A model generated the notes under the pieces. It did not search any database and was not told where the DNA came from. It saw only the letters and a program-made list of their open reading frames with translations. From Thiocapsa sp. UBA6158 (lineage in GTDB: Bacteria > Pseudomonadota > Gammaproteobacteria > Chromatiales > Chromatiaceae), in the NCBI RefSeq assembly GCF_002423035.1, contig NZ_DIUM01000135.1, positions 1 through 64,000 on the forward strand: a stretch of 64,000 nt of DNA, written 5' to 3'. Every line of letters begins with the position of its first letter. Positions within the stretch are counted from its first letter, which is position 1. This document shows positions 51,696 through 60,492 of this stretch, in pieces. The position numbers and the translations under genes are program-made.

Positions 51696-51790
51696 GACCA
51701 GGGAGACCCGTTGCTCGGGTCCGACGTTCCCGATCGGTTGGCGGCCCCCGGGGCCGCTGACCCATTTTCCGTCTTTGCGCAGTCCTGGTT

Positions 51791-53182
51791 ATGCAAACAT
51801 CGACCCTTTTGATTATTGTGCTCGGCTTGATGTCGCTGGCCTACTATGTCGGGCGTAAGCGAGCCATCGTGAGTGCCGGCGGCGCGGGGCGGATCAGCAC
51901 ACTCCATTCGCTTCCGACCTATTACGGCCTCTATGCGGCACTTTGGGCCGGGATTCCGGCGATCTTGTTGATGGCGCTCTGGACGGCCTTCCAAGACGAG
52001 ATCCTGGTGACTCTGGTCAAAGCCGAGCTGCCGGGGTCGATGCTCGAGGGACTTACGCCCGGAGCTGTGGGGCTCCTGGTGAACGACATCAAGAACCTGG
52101 CCTCGGGAGCGATCGTTTCGCGTGTGGCGACTCCGGAGATGCAGGCCGCCGCAGATCGCTTCTCGCTCTTCAGTCAGATCGCGGTTTGGGCGATGTGGCT
52201 CGGCGTGTTGGCGTTTGCCGTCGGCGGCATGGCGTTTGCTTGGGCTCGGACCAAGCCGCAGATGCGCGCACGCAACCGCGTCGAATCCATCTTCATGGTC
52301 ATCCTGGTGGTCTTCTCCTCGATCGCCATCTTGACCACCCTGGGGATCGTACTCTCGGTCCTGTTCGAGTCCTTGCGATTCTTCCAGGAGATCTCTCCGC
52401 TCGACTTCTTCTTCGGCACCCTCTGGAGCCCGCAGACAGCCCTGAGGGCCGACCAAGTCGGTGCCACGGGGGCCTTCGGGGCGGTGCCCCTGTTCACCGG
52501 CACATTGATGGTATCGACCATCGCGATGCTGGTCGCGGTCCCGATCGGCCTGATGTCGGCAATCTATCTCTCGGAGTATGCGCCGCGGCGCGTGCGGTCT
52601 TGGGCCAAGCCGACGCTCGAGGTCTTGGCCGGGGTGCCGACCGTGGTCTACGGTTTCTTCGCCGCCTTGACCGTTGCACCCTTCATCCGCGAGCTCGGCA
52701 TGTCCATGGGGTTGGACGTCGCCTCGGAGAGTGCGCTGGCTGCCGGTCTGGTCATGGGGGTCATGATCATCCCCTTCGTTTCATCCTTGTCCGAAGACGT
52801 CATCAATGCGGTCCCGCAGGCGATGCGTGACGGCTCCTATGCGCTCGGTGCCACCCAGTCGGAGACGATTCGACGGGTGATCATCCCGGCCGCCTTGCCC
52901 GGGATCGTCGGCGGTGTCCTCTTGGCGGTTTCCCGCGCGATCGGCGAGACCATGATCGTGGTGATGGCGGCGGGGCTCGCAGCCAACCTCACCGCGAACC
53001 CGCTCGACAGCGTCACCACGGTCACCGTTCAGATCGTGACCCTGCTCACCGGCGACCAAGAGTTCGACAGCGCCAAGACCATGGCAGCCTTCGCCCTGGG
53101 TCTGACCCTCTTCGCGGTGACCTTGGTTCTCAACGTGATCGCCCTGCAGATCGTTCGCAAGTATCGAGAACAGTATGAGTAA
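51791..53182 (+). CDS. pstC: PstC, phosphate permease subunit
   Basis: A 463-residue permease. The N-terminal third adds extra membrane segments and a periplasmic loop relative to E. coli PstC. The C-terminal core has the ABC permease EAA-like loop (GATQSETIRRVIIPAALPGI) and IAMLVAVPIGLMSAIYLSEY. It pairs with PstA to form the phosphate channel. It overlaps pstA by eight bases. Confidence 0.95.
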   Translation: MQTSTLLIIVLGLMSLAYYVGRKRAIVSAGGAGRISTLHSLPTYYGLYAALWAGIPAILLMALWTAFQDEILVTLVKAELPGSMLEGLTPGAVGLLVNDIKNLASGAIVSRVATPEMQAAADRFSLFSQIAVWAMWLGVLAFAVGGMAFAWARTKPQMRARNRVESIFMVILVVFSSIAILTTLGIVLSVLFESLRFFQEISPLDFFFGTLWSPQTALRADQVGATGAFGAVPLFTGTLMVSTIAMLVAVPIGLMSAIYLSEYAPRRVRSWAKPTLEVLAGVPTVVYGFFAALTVAPFIRELGMSMGLDVASESALAAGLVMGVMIIPFVSSLSEDVINAVPQAMRDGSYALGATQSETIRRVIIPAALPGIVGGVLLAVSRAIGETMIVVMAAGLAANLTANPLDSVTTVTVQIVTLLTGDQEFDSAKTMAAFALGLTLFAVTLVLNVIALQIVRKYREQYE

Positions 53183-54482
53183 CAGCCAAGCGGCCGGTGC
53201 GCCGCCGAAACGCACCATCGACGTCGTGAATGCGAGCCTGAAGCGGCGCTATGCCCGCGAACGGCGATTCCGTCTGGTCGGTCTCGCCGCGGTGATCCTC
53301 GGGCTGACCTTCGTGGGATTGCTGTTCGCCGACATCATTGCGAAAGGTCACACGGCCTTTGTCCAGACCTACATCCAGCTCCCGGTGACCTTCGAGGCGC
53401 AGACGCTCGACCCCGCGGGGACGCGCGACCCCGAGACCCTGGCGGGCGCCAATTATCAGGCCGTCATTCGGGATGCGCTGCGCAGCGAGTTCCCGCAGGT
53501 GACCGAGCGGCGCGCGACCCGGGCGCTTGCGTCCATGATCAGCGTGGGGGCGCCCTCGCATCTGCGTGATATGGTCCTGGCGAATCCGGATCTGATCGGT
53601 ACCACCCGAGAGGTCTGGCTGCTTGCCGATGACGACATCGACATGCTGATGAAGGGACATATCGATCGGAACCTTCCCGAGAGCGAGCGCCGCGTGAAGG
53701 ATCAGACGGTCGCTTGGGTCGAGCAGCTCGAGTCTCGGGGGCGCATCGAGAAGCGTTTCAACACCATCTTCTTTACGACCGGGACCTCGCGCGAGCCCGA
53801 GCTGGCCGGCATCGCAGGTGCGCTGATGGGTTCCTTCTACACCCTGGTGTTGACCCTGCTCATCTCTTTCCCGATCGGTGTCGGTGCGGCCCTTTATCTC
53901 GAGGAGTTTGCGCCGAAGAATCGCTGGACCGACCTGATCGAGGTCAATATCAACAACCTCGCGGCGGTCCCCTCGATCGTCTTCGGGTTGCTCGGGCTCG
54001 CCGTCTTCATCTCAATCTTCGGCGTGCCGCGCTCCACACCCTTGGTTGCGGCGCTCGTGCTGTCGCTGATGACCCTTCCGACCATCATCATCGCCAGTCG
54101 GGCGGCCTTGAAGTCGGTTCCCCCGTCGATCCGTGAGGCGGCCTTGGGGGTCGGGGCATCGCCGTTGCAGACGCAGATGCATCATGTACTGCCCCTGGCG
54201 ATGCCCGGAATGTTGACCGGGACCATTATCGGGATGGCTCAAGCCCTGGGCGAGACAGCGCCGCTGCTGATGATCGGCATGATTGCCTTCATCGTGGACA
54301 TTCCGAGTGGATTCACCTCGCCGACTACGGTCCTCCCGGTTCAAATCTTCCTGTGGGCGGACAGTCCGGAACGCGCTTTCGTCGAGCGAACCTCGGCGGC
54401 GATCATGGTGCTGCTTGCCTTTTTGATTCTGATGAACTTGGGCGCTGTCCTGCTGCGGCGCCGGTTCGAGAGGCGTTGGTGA
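53175..54482 (+). CDS. pstA: PstA, phosphate permease subunit
   Basis: A 435-residue permease with a long N-terminal extension (residues 1-200: one membrane span at 34-55, then a periplasmic domain with acidic and Arg-rich helices) before the usual PstA core. The core has [20 protein letters not shown] and the EAA loop [20 protein letters not shown]. The long form, with DUF3333-like N-terminus, occurs with long PstC variants. Confidence 0.95.
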   Translation: MSNSQAAGAPPKRTIDVVNASLKRRYARERRFRLVGLAAVILGLTFVGLLFADIIAKGHTAFVQTYIQLPVTFEAQTLDPAGTRDPETLAGANYQAVIRDALRSEFPQVTERRATRALASMISVGAPSHLRDMVLANPDLIGTTREVWLLADDDIDMLMKGHIDRNLPESERRVKDQTVAWVEQLESRGRIEKRFNTIFFTTGTSREPELAGIAGALMGSFYTLVLTLLISFPIGVGAALYLEEFAPKNRWTDLIEVNINNLAAVPSIVFGLLGLAVFISIFGVPRSTPLVAALVLSLMTLPTIIIASRAALKSVPPSIREAALGVGASPLQTQMHHVLPLAMPGMLTGTIIGMAQALGETAPLLMIGMIAFIVDIPSGFTSPTTVLPVQIFLWADSPERAFVERTSAAIMVLLAFLILMNLGAVLLRRRFERRW

Positions 54483-54546
54483 GTGCGTTTCGCAACATAC
54501 TTGGCCCCGACGCCCTCGAGCGCAGGGTCAATACTTGAGGTCAGTT

Positions 54547-55410
54547 ATGAGCACCACGGTTGATGATATGAGTCGACGTATCGGCGCGATGAGTTCGGCG
54601 GAGCTTGCCGGTGGGCGCGAGTCGCGGGTTACGGTCGGCGATGTGACCTGCGCCAATCCAAGAATGGTGTGTCGCGATGTGGATGTGTTCTACGGGAGCA
54701 CGCAGGCGATCAAAGGCGTGAGCCTGGATATCGGCAAGAACGAGGTCGTCTCCATGATCGGCCCGTCGGGCTGTGGAAAGTCGACCTTCCTGCGCTGCCT
54801 GAACCGAATGAACGACACGATCGACGGCTGCCGCGTCACCGGGTCCATCAAGCTCGATGGTCAGGACATCTACGATAAGGGGCTTGACCCGGTACCGCTG
54901 CGCGCGCAGGTCGGGATGGTGTTCCAGAAGCCCAATCCCTTCCCCAAGTCGATCTATGAAAACGTCGCCTACGGGCCTCGCATCCACGGCCTCACCAACT
55001 CCAAAGCGGAGCTCGACGAGGTGATCGAGGGCAGCCTGCAAAAGGCCGGTCTCTGGAACGAGGTGAAGGACCGACTCGACAAGCCCGGCACGGGTTTGTC
55101 GGGCGGCCAGCAGCAACGTCTCTGCATTGCGAGGACCATCGCGGTCTCCCCCGAGGTGATCCTGATGGACGAGCCCTGTTCTGCGCTCGACCCGATCGCC
55201 ACCGCCATCATCGAGGAGCTGATCGACGAGCTGCGGGCCAACTACAGCATCGCCATCGTCACCCACTCGATGCAACAGGCCGCGCGTGTCTCGCAACGCA
55301 CCGCCTACTTTCATCTCGGTGACCTGATCGAGGTGGGCGAGACCAACCAGATCTTTACCAACCCCAAGCACAGGTTGACCGAGGACTACATCACGGGGCG
55401 GTTCGGCTGA
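54547..55410 (+). CDS. pstB: PstB, phosphate ABC ATPase
   Basis: A 287-residue ATPase with Walker [11 protein letters not shown], signature [16 protein letters not shown], Walker [18 protein letters not shown] and switch His in [13 protein letters not shown]. It energises PstCA. It carries an extra N-terminal stretch of about 30 residues. GAGG lies six bases before ATG 54547. Its TGA overlaps the phoU ATG by one base. Confidence 0.96.
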   Translation: MSTTVDDMSRRIGAMSSAELAGGRESRVTVGDVTCANPRMVCRDVDVFYGSTQAIKGVSLDIGKNEVVSMIGPSGCGKSTFLRCLNRMNDTIDGCRVTGSIKLDGQDIYDKGLDPVPLRAQVGMVFQKPNPFPKSIYENVAYGPRIHGLTNSKAELDEVIEGSLQKAGLWNEVKDRLDKPGTGLSGGQQQRLCIARTIAVSPEVILMDEPCSALDPIATAIIEELIDELRANYSIAIVTHSMQQAARVSQRTAYFHLGDLIEVGETNQIFTNPKHRLTEDYITGRFG

Positions 55411-56174
55411 TGGCCGGCGACAACAGCCTCGCGTCCGCAGGCGACATCGCGGGCGGTCACACGGTTCGCCGTTACGACCAAGAGCTCGCGAAACTGCGCG
55501 GGATCATCCTCGACATGGGTCAGCGGGTCATCGAGCAGACCCAAGCCGCCGTTGCTGCGGTGGTGGACGGCGAAGTGACCCAGGCGTACCGCGTTCTCGA
55601 TCGCGAGCCCCAGATCGATTTTCTCTCGCTCGATGCGGACGAGGAGATCTTCCGGGTCATCGCACGTCGTCAGCCGACCGCCGTGGATCTGCGCATCGTG
55701 CTCGCACTCTCCCGGATCGCCGGCGACGTCGAGCGTGCCGGGGACAAGGCAGTGCGCATTGCCCGTCAAGCCTTGGTCCTGCGCGAAATCGGCATCGGTC
55801 AAGGCGGCATCCCGTCGGATGCACTCAAGGAGCTGCTCCGACGCCTCGACGACCAGGCCTGCTGCATGTTCGAGCGCAGCATCCAGGCCGTCGCCGCCTT
55901 CGATGTGGAGCTTGCGCTCGGCGTCTTCGAAGACGAGCCGCGACTCTTCGGCGTCTCCGACGAGGCACGCGACTTCCTTGGCCAAGAGGATCTCGCCGGA
56001 TTCACGCCGCGCCAGATCGTGTGTCTCCTGACCAGTGCCCATGCGTTGGAGCGCATCGGCAACCACGCCTCCAACATCGCCGAGCAGGTCATCTACGTGG
56101 CCGAGGGCAAGGACATCCGCTACCGCAATCGCGAGATCCTGATCGAGACCCTGCGCCGCGACCGCGGTCTCTAG
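55410..56174 (+). CDS. phoU: PhoU, phosphate-signalling regulator
   Basis: A 254-residue all-helical protein with two PhoU repeats, each with the metal-binding E/D motif (LDREPQIDFLSLDADEEIF and ALERIGNHASNIAEQVIYVA). It links PstSCAB activity to the PhoR/PhoB system and limits phosphate uptake. Last gene of the pst operon. The encapsulin-ferritin-like gene follows 94 bases later. Confidence 0.94.
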   Translation: MAGDNSLASAGDIAGGHTVRRYDQELAKLRGIILDMGQRVIEQTQAAVAAVVDGEVTQAYRVLDREPQIDFLSLDADEEIFRVIARRQPTAVDLRIVLALSRIAGDVERAGDKAVRIARQALVLREIGIGQGGIPSDALKELLRRLDDQACCMFERSIQAVAAFDVELALGVFEDEPRLFGVSDEARDFLGQEDLAGFTPRQIVCLLTSAHALERIGNHASNIAEQVIYVAEGKDIRYRNREILIETLRRDRGL

Positions 56175-56268
56175 GCCGCGGTTGTGTTTCGGCGCCGCAC
56201 GCCCGACAATCGACGGGGTGCGGACGATGCGCACGACCGGTCAACCAAACGATTCGGAGAAGTTATCC

Positions 56269-56556
56269 ATGGCGAACGAGGGCTACCACGAGCCGACCGA
56301 AGAACTGTCCGAGGAGACCCGGGATATGCACCGGGCCATCACCTCCTTGATGGAGGAGCTCGAAGCGGTCGATTGGTACAACCAGCGGGTCGACGCCTGC
56401 AAGGACGAGGACCTGAAGGCAATCCTGGCGCACAATCGCGACGAGGAAAAGGAGCATGCGGCGATGGTGCTCGAATGGATCCGCCGCAAGGATCCGACCT
56501 TCGACAAGGAGTTGAAGGATTATCTCTTCACCGAGAAACAGATTGCCCATCACTAA
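56269..56556 (+). CDS. Encapsulated-ferritin-like protein (EncFtn family), short form
   Basis: A 95-residue two-helix protein matching the EncFtn family: HRAITSLMEELEAVDWYNQR and ILAHNRDEEKEHAAMVLEW. The predicted di-iron ligands are Glu30, Glu60 and His63. In the family, dimers form a ferroxidase site and assemble as an annular decamer inside an encapsulin shell. This copy ends at FTEKQIAHH without the C-terminal targeting peptide, and no encapsulin gene is adjacent. It may act free in the cytosol, or its shell may be encoded elsewhere. Its TAA is two bases before element G. Confidence 0.85.
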   Translation: MANEGYHEPTEELSEETRDMHRAITSLMEELEAVDWYNQRVDACKDEDLKAILAHNRDEEKEHAAMVLEWIRRKDPTFDKELKDYLFTEKQIAHH

Positions 56557-56557
56557 C

Positions 56558-56640
56558 TGAACCGCGTCCGGGGATACATGTTCGGGCGGCGTGAGCCGTC
56601 TGTCCGAGGTCATCACAACTCTTGGCGGTGACGCGGTTCA
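56558..56640. repeat. Palindromic intergenic element G (83 bp)
   Basis: Arms TGAACCGCGTC (56558-56568) and GACGCGGTTCA (56630-56640) are perfectly complementary, with an outer C/G pair. It starts two bases after the EncFtn-like stop codon and is 44 bases from element H. Confidence 0.85.
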
Positions 56641-56684
56641 GGTGAAGCCAGCGAACGGTTTTACGATGGAAATGTGTTGCCTCT

Positions 56685-56770
56685 TGAACCGCGCCTGCTC
56701 AAACCTTTTAGGGGTTCATGTGAAGAGAGACATATCCTGGATCAGTCCATGTCTTGCCGGGCGCGGTTCA
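56685..56770. repeat. Palindromic intergenic element H (86 bp)
   Basis: Arms TGAACCGCGCC (56685-56695) and GGCGCGGTTCA (56760-56770) are perfectly complementary and extended by a T/A pair. It ends two bases before the phhB start codon, so the ribosome site region of phhB lies inside its right arm. Confidence 0.85.
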
Positions 56771-56772
56771 AC

Positions 56773-57075
56773 ATGAGCCGTGCCAAGCTCGATGCCGAAG
56801 CGATTGCGAGGGCGCTCTCGGAGCTCAATGCCTCCGCTGCGTCGCCGTGGACTCTGGCCGGCGGCAAGTTGCACAAGGCATTTCAGTTCAAGGACTTCGT
56901 CGATGCGTTCGGCTTCATGAGTCGAGTCGCGTTGGTGGCCGAGTCCATGGATCATCACCCCGAGTGGAGCAACGTCTACAACCGAGTCGTCGTCGATCTC
57001 TCGACCCACGATGCCGGCGGGATCACGGCACTGGATTTCACGTTGGCGAGCCGGATCGAAGGTCTGAACGGTTAG
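56773..57075 (+). CDS. phhB: Pterin-4a-carbinolamine dehydratase
   Basis: A 100-residue PCD/DCoH family enzyme with [22 protein letters not shown] and DAGGIT, the catalytic His/His/Asp core. It dehydrates pterin-4a-carbinolamine, or serves in molybdopterin and pterin metabolism. It directly follows palindromic element H with no conventional ribosome site, so its start codon may be exposed only when that element is unpaired. The PTPS-SDR-SDR cluster 2.2 kb downstream also concerns pterins. Confidence 0.92.
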   Translation: MSRAKLDAEAIARALSELNASAASPWTLAGGKLHKAFQFKDFVDAFGFMSRVALVAESMDHHPEWSNVYNRVVVDLSTHDAGGITALDFTLASRIEGLNG

Positions 57076-57087
57076 GCGTCCCGAGGC

Positions 57088-58353
57088 GTGGGCGTGCCCG
57101 TTCTGAGCTTGGCTTGGAAGAGCCTTCTGAATCGCCGTGGCACGGCGCTGCTGACGGTCCTCTCGATCGCTCTGAGCGTCGCGCTGCTTGTCGGTGTCGA
57201 GCGCCTGCGCACGGAGACGCGCGCAAGTTTCGCCAACACCATCTCGGGCACCGACTTGATCGTCGGCGCGCGGACTGGACCGGTGCAGCTCCTGCTCTAT
57301 GCGGTCTTTCGGATCGGTCACGCGACCAACAATATCTCTTGGGAGTCCTACCGGGACATCGCGGCCCACCCCCGGGTCGCTTGGGCCATCCCCATCTCTC
57401 TGGGTGATTCGCATCGCGGCTACCCCGTCCTCGGCACCACGCCGGCCTATTTCGAGCACTATCGCTACGGCCGCGGTCGCGCGCTCGTCGTGACCGAGGG
57501 TGCGCCCTTCTCCGACCTTTACGACGCAGTGCTCGGGGCGGAGGTGGCCAAGGCGCTGGGGTACGGCTTGGGGGATTCCGTCGTGATCGCGCACGGTGCA
57601 TCGGATGTCGCCTTCGCGCGCCATGACGACCATCCATTCCGCGTTGCCGGGATCCTCGCGCCGACCGGCACCCCGGTGGATCGTACGGTCCACGTGAGCC
57701 TGGAGGGGATCGAGGCGATCCATGTCGGCTGGGAAGGCGGGGCGCCCTTGCCGGGTCGGGTCGTGGATGCCGACGCGGCGCGTACGATGGATCTTGCTCC
57801 CAAAGCCATCACTGCTGCCTTGGTGGGCCTGACCTCGCGGATCTCGACCTTCCAGGTGCAGCGCTTCGTCAACGACTACCGAGCCGAGCCGCTCATGGCG
57901 ATCCTGCCGGGCGTGGCGCTCGCCGAGCTGTGGGGTCTGATCGCGGTCGGCGAGCGAGCCCTGCTGCTGGTCTCGGGATTCGTCGTCGTCGTGGGTCTCT
58001 TCGGTCTTTTGACTGCGCTGCTGACGAGTCTCGGCGAGCGCCGGCGCGAGATGGCGATCCTGCGCTCGGTCGGCGCCCGTCCGGCTCACGTCTTCGCGCT
58101 GATCCTGGGCGAGGCGCTCGCGCTGACCCTTCTCGGGATCCTTGTCGGCCTCGGTCTTCTTTACGGGGCGCTGCTGGTGGCCCAGCCGCTGATTCTCTCG
58201 GCGATGGGGATCTTCGTTGCTGTCGGCACCCTCTCGCCTCATGAGATGATGTTGCTGGTGCTGGTCCTCGCCGCCGGGTTTCTGGTCGGTTTGATCCCGG
58301 GTTATCGGGCGTATCGGTTGTCCCTGGCGGACGGGCTGTCGATTCGCGTGTGA
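57088..58353 (+). CDS. ABC transporter permease (FtsX/MacB type)
   Basis: A 421-residue permease. One N-terminal span (GTALLTVLSIALSVALLVGV) is followed by a large periplasmic domain and three C-terminal spans containing LGERRREMAILRSVGARPAH, the FtsX-domain signature. In other proteobacteria this gene is typically preceded by its ATP-binding partner and followed by a DUF3299 lipoprotein. Here the ATPase gene is absent upstream, where phhB and palindromic elements occur. The substrate is unknown, with metal-related lipoprotein partnering suggested by the family. GTG 57088 is used. Confidence 0.88.
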   Translation: MGVPVLSLAWKSLLNRRGTALLTVLSIALSVALLVGVERLRTETRASFANTISGTDLIVGARTGPVQLLLYAVFRIGHATNNISWESYRDIAAHPRVAWAIPISLGDSHRGYPVLGTTPAYFEHYRYGRGRALVVTEGAPFSDLYDAVLGAEVAKALGYGLGDSVVIAHGASDVAFARHDDHPFRVAGILAPTGTPVDRTVHVSLEGIEAIHVGWEGGAPLPGRVVDADAARTMDLAPKAITAALVGLTSRISTFQVQRFVNDYRAEPLMAILPGVALAELWGLIAVGERALLLVSGFVVVVGLFGLLTALLTSLGERRREMAILRSVGARPAHVFALILGEALALTLLGILVGLGLLYGALLVAQPLILSAMGIFVAVGTLSPHEMMLLVLVLAAGFLVGLIPGYRAYRLSLADGLSIRV

Positions 58354-58411
58354 GTGATCAGCCCATGTGTTCAAGACTTGTGGCCCAAGGGGCTAATTCC
58401 CGAGAATCAAA

Positions 58412-58996
58412 ATGACGAGACTGTTTGCGCGGCTCTTTCCGGTCATTCTCGCCCTCGGGCTCGTGGGTTGCGGCGAAGAATCGACCGGACCCGAGTCCGC
58501 GACCTCAAACGGGGTGCAGGCCGAGGAGATCGATTGGGATCGCTTGATTCCGGTCGAGTGGCAGCCCGAGACACTGCTCGAGGACTTCGACCTCGACGCG
58601 CTCGATGAGATGGACGACGAGGATCCACGCGCCGTCGAGTTGATGGACAAGCTCTTGGCACTCTGGGCGGATGCCCCGGTCGTGGAGGAGCTGGATGGCC
58701 TCGTGGTCCGTCTACCCGGCTTCGTCGTGCCTTTGGAGCTGGACGAGCGCAAAATGTCCGAGTTCCTCTTGGTGCCTTACTACGGCGCCTGCATCCATGT
58801 TCCGCCGCCGCCTGCGAACCAGACGATTCATGTGGTCGTGCCCGAGGGCCGCGAGTATGTCGGCGAGCTGTTCGATACCGTCTGGGTTACGGGGACGCTT
58901 GGTGTGATCCGCACCAGCAGCGAGCTGGCTGAAGCCGGCTATCGGATCGACGTAACCGAGATCGAGCCCTACGATGGCGAGGTGGAGCCCCTTTAA
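58412..58996 (+). CDS. DUF3299 lipoprotein
   Basis: A 194-residue lipoprotein. A signal ending ALGLVGCGEE gives a lipobox Cys at about residue 19. The mature part is acidic with EEIDWDRLIPVEWQPE and the DUF3299 core LVVRLPGFVVPLELDER and FLLVPYYGACIHVPPPPANQ. The family is often encoded with an ABC permease and ATPase and linked with metal homeostasis, but its role is not firmly known. Its TAA stop is the start of palindromic element I. Confidence 0.85.
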   Translation: MTRLFARLFPVILALGLVGCGEESTGPESATSNGVQAEEIDWDRLIPVEWQPETLLEDFDLDALDEMDDEDPRAVELMDKLLALWADAPVVEELDGLVVRLPGFVVPLELDERKMSEFLLVPYYGACIHVPPPPANQTIHVVVPEGREYVGELFDTVWVTGTLGVIRTSSELAEAGYRIDVTEIEPYDGEVEPL

Positions 58997-59079
58997 ACTG
59001 TGCCCGTTATGACATGCGCCGTGTTCGTCTTGGATCGGTCTCTCATGACTCTAATCAACCTTTCAGCAGGCGCAGTTTA
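58994..59079. repeat. Palindromic intergenic element I (86 bp)
   Basis: Arms TAAACTGTGCC (58994-59004) and GGCGCAGTTTA (59069-59079) pair with one G-T wobble and are extended by a T/A pair. The stop codon of the DUF3299 gene is the first three bases. A T-rich stretch (gtctttcaatttttc) follows, and element J begins 16 bases later. Confidence 0.85.
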
Positions 59080-59095
59080 AGTCTTTCAATTTTTC

Positions 59096-59179
59096 TAAAC
59101 CGCGTCGACTCCAACGTTGTTGGTGTTCTCGAAAGGGCGGGTGGATCCAAGCATCATCATGTACCGCGGACGCGGTTTA
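59096..59179. repeat. Palindromic intergenic element J (84 bp)
   Basis: Arms TAAACCGCGTC (59096-59106) and GACGCGGTTTA (59169-59179) are perfectly complementary, extended by C/G. Together with element I it fills most of the gap before the PTPS gene. The remaining 120 bases show no gene. Confidence 0.85.
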
Positions 59180-59299
59180 GCTTGGATTCGGCCGAGTGAC
59201 CCCACATCCCCCAAGTGTCGACGAGGCGCTGCGAGCGATTGCGCACTTCACCGACAGGTGTTCCGGGCCCGGGGCACTCGATCCGCAGCGGAGACGACC

Positions 59300-59794
59300 T
59301 TGGATACCGACATCCTGACCCGAATCGAGATCAGCAAGGAATATCTCAATTTCAGCTCCGGCCATTTCACCATCTTCTCCGCGACCGAGCGGGAGAATCT
59401 CCATGGCCACAATTTTCGGATCCGGTGCAATGTGACGGCGCCGGTCGGGGCGGACGGCATGGCGTTCGATTACGTCATGCTCAAGCGGGTGCTCAAGGCG
59501 CTGTGCGACGAGCTCGACGAGCGCCTTCTGCTTCCGGAGCGCTCGCCGCATCTGCGCATCGAGCGCGGCGACGGGATGGTGATCGCCTGGTTCGGCGAGG
59601 AGCGCCTGACCTTACTCGAGCGCGACGTACTGCTCCTGCCTATTCGAAACGTGACGATCGAGGAGCTGGCCGAGCTGCTGCTTGCGCGCCTGCGCGTGCG
59701 ACCCGAGCTGGCTGGCCGGGATCTACGCGCCATCGAGCTGGGTGTCTCGTCGGGCGACGGACAATGGGCCTTTTCGTCTTGGAGGACACCATGA
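59300..59794 (+). CDS. 6-pyruvoyl-tetrahydropterin synthase family protein (PTPS-III-like)
   Basis: A 164-residue T-fold enzyme. Zinc ligands are His22 (FSSGHFTIF), His35 and His37 (ENLHGHNF). The position that holds a catalytic Cys in PTPS and QueD has no Cys; instead Glu32 is in an E-x-x-H-G-H pattern, as recalled for PTPS-III enzymes that make 6-hydroxymethyl-dihydropterin and can replace FolB. It begins a three-gene unit with two SDR reductases, with overlaps of four bases each. TTG 59300 is the inferred start, with GGAG six bases upstream; the start is not certain. Confidence 0.85.
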   Translation: MDTDILTRIEISKEYLNFSSGHFTIFSATERENLHGHNFRIRCNVTAPVGADGMAFDYVMLKRVLKALCDELDERLLLPERSPHLRIERGDGMVIAWFGEERLTLLERDVLLLPIRNVTIEELAELLLARLRVRPELAGRDLRAIELGVSSGDGQWAFSSWRTP

Positions 59795-60492
59795 ATCTAC
59801 TCGTCGTTACCGGCGCGAGCTCGGGGATCGGTCGTGCCATCGCGACCCGCTTCCTGTTGGAAGGCAGCGTCGTCGTCAATCTCTCTCGGCGTCCCTGCAC
59901 GGAGCGTGGGGTGGAGAATCTCGCATGCGACCTGGCCCAGCCCGACGCCATCGATCGGATTGCCTCATCTCTCGGGACCTGGTTGGCCGATGCCGAACGC
60001 ATCTGCCTGGTCCACAACGCCTCGATCATGCGACGCGACAGCATCGACGCCTTGCCGAGCGATGAGCTGCGTGCGGTGCTGGAGCTCAACCTAGTGGCCG
60101 CCAACGGTTTGAACCAATTGGTTCTGCCGCATATGGCCGCCGGGTCGAGCATCATCTATATCGGCTCGACCCTGGCGGAGAAGGCGGTTCCCGGCGTGGC
60201 GAGCTATGTGATCGCCAAGCATGCCTTGGCCGGGATGATGCGCTCCACCTGTCAAGATCTTGCCGGGCGCGGGATCCACACTTGCATGATCTGTCCCGGT
60301 TTCACGGATACCGAGCAGATCCGTGCCATGATCGGCGGCGATACGGACACACTTGCTGCCCTGACGGGGATGTCGGCGTTCGATCGGCTGATCGAGCCGG
60401 AAGAGATCGCCGAAACCGTGGCCTTTGCGGCACATGCCCCGGTACTGAACGGGGCGATCATTCACGCCAACCTCGGGCAGCGCGAGCGATGA
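59791..60492 (+). CDS. Short-chain dehydrogenase/reductase (sepiapterin-reductase-like context)
   Basis: A 233-residue SDR with NAD(P)-binding TGASSGIGRAIA at residues 7-18, the NAS motif (LVHNASIMRR), and catalytic Ser, Tyr and Lys in IYIGSTLAEKAVPGVASYVIAKHALAG (IGS, Y-x3-K). It overlaps the PTPS gene by four bases, which suggests reduction of a pterin-derived carbonyl, such as sepiapterin or a 6-pyruvoyl intermediate. The substrate is inferred from context only. Confidence 0.85.
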   Translation: MNLLVVTGASSGIGRAIATRFLLEGSVVVNLSRRPCTERGVENLACDLAQPDAIDRIASSLGTWLADAERICLVHNASIMRRDSIDALPSDELRAVLELNLVAANGLNQLVLPHMAAGSSIIYIGSTLAEKAVPGVASYVIAKHALAGMMRSTCQDLAGRGIHTCMICPGFTDTEQIRAMIGGDTDTLAALTGMSAFDRLIEPEEIAETVAFAAHAPVLNGAIIHANLGQRER

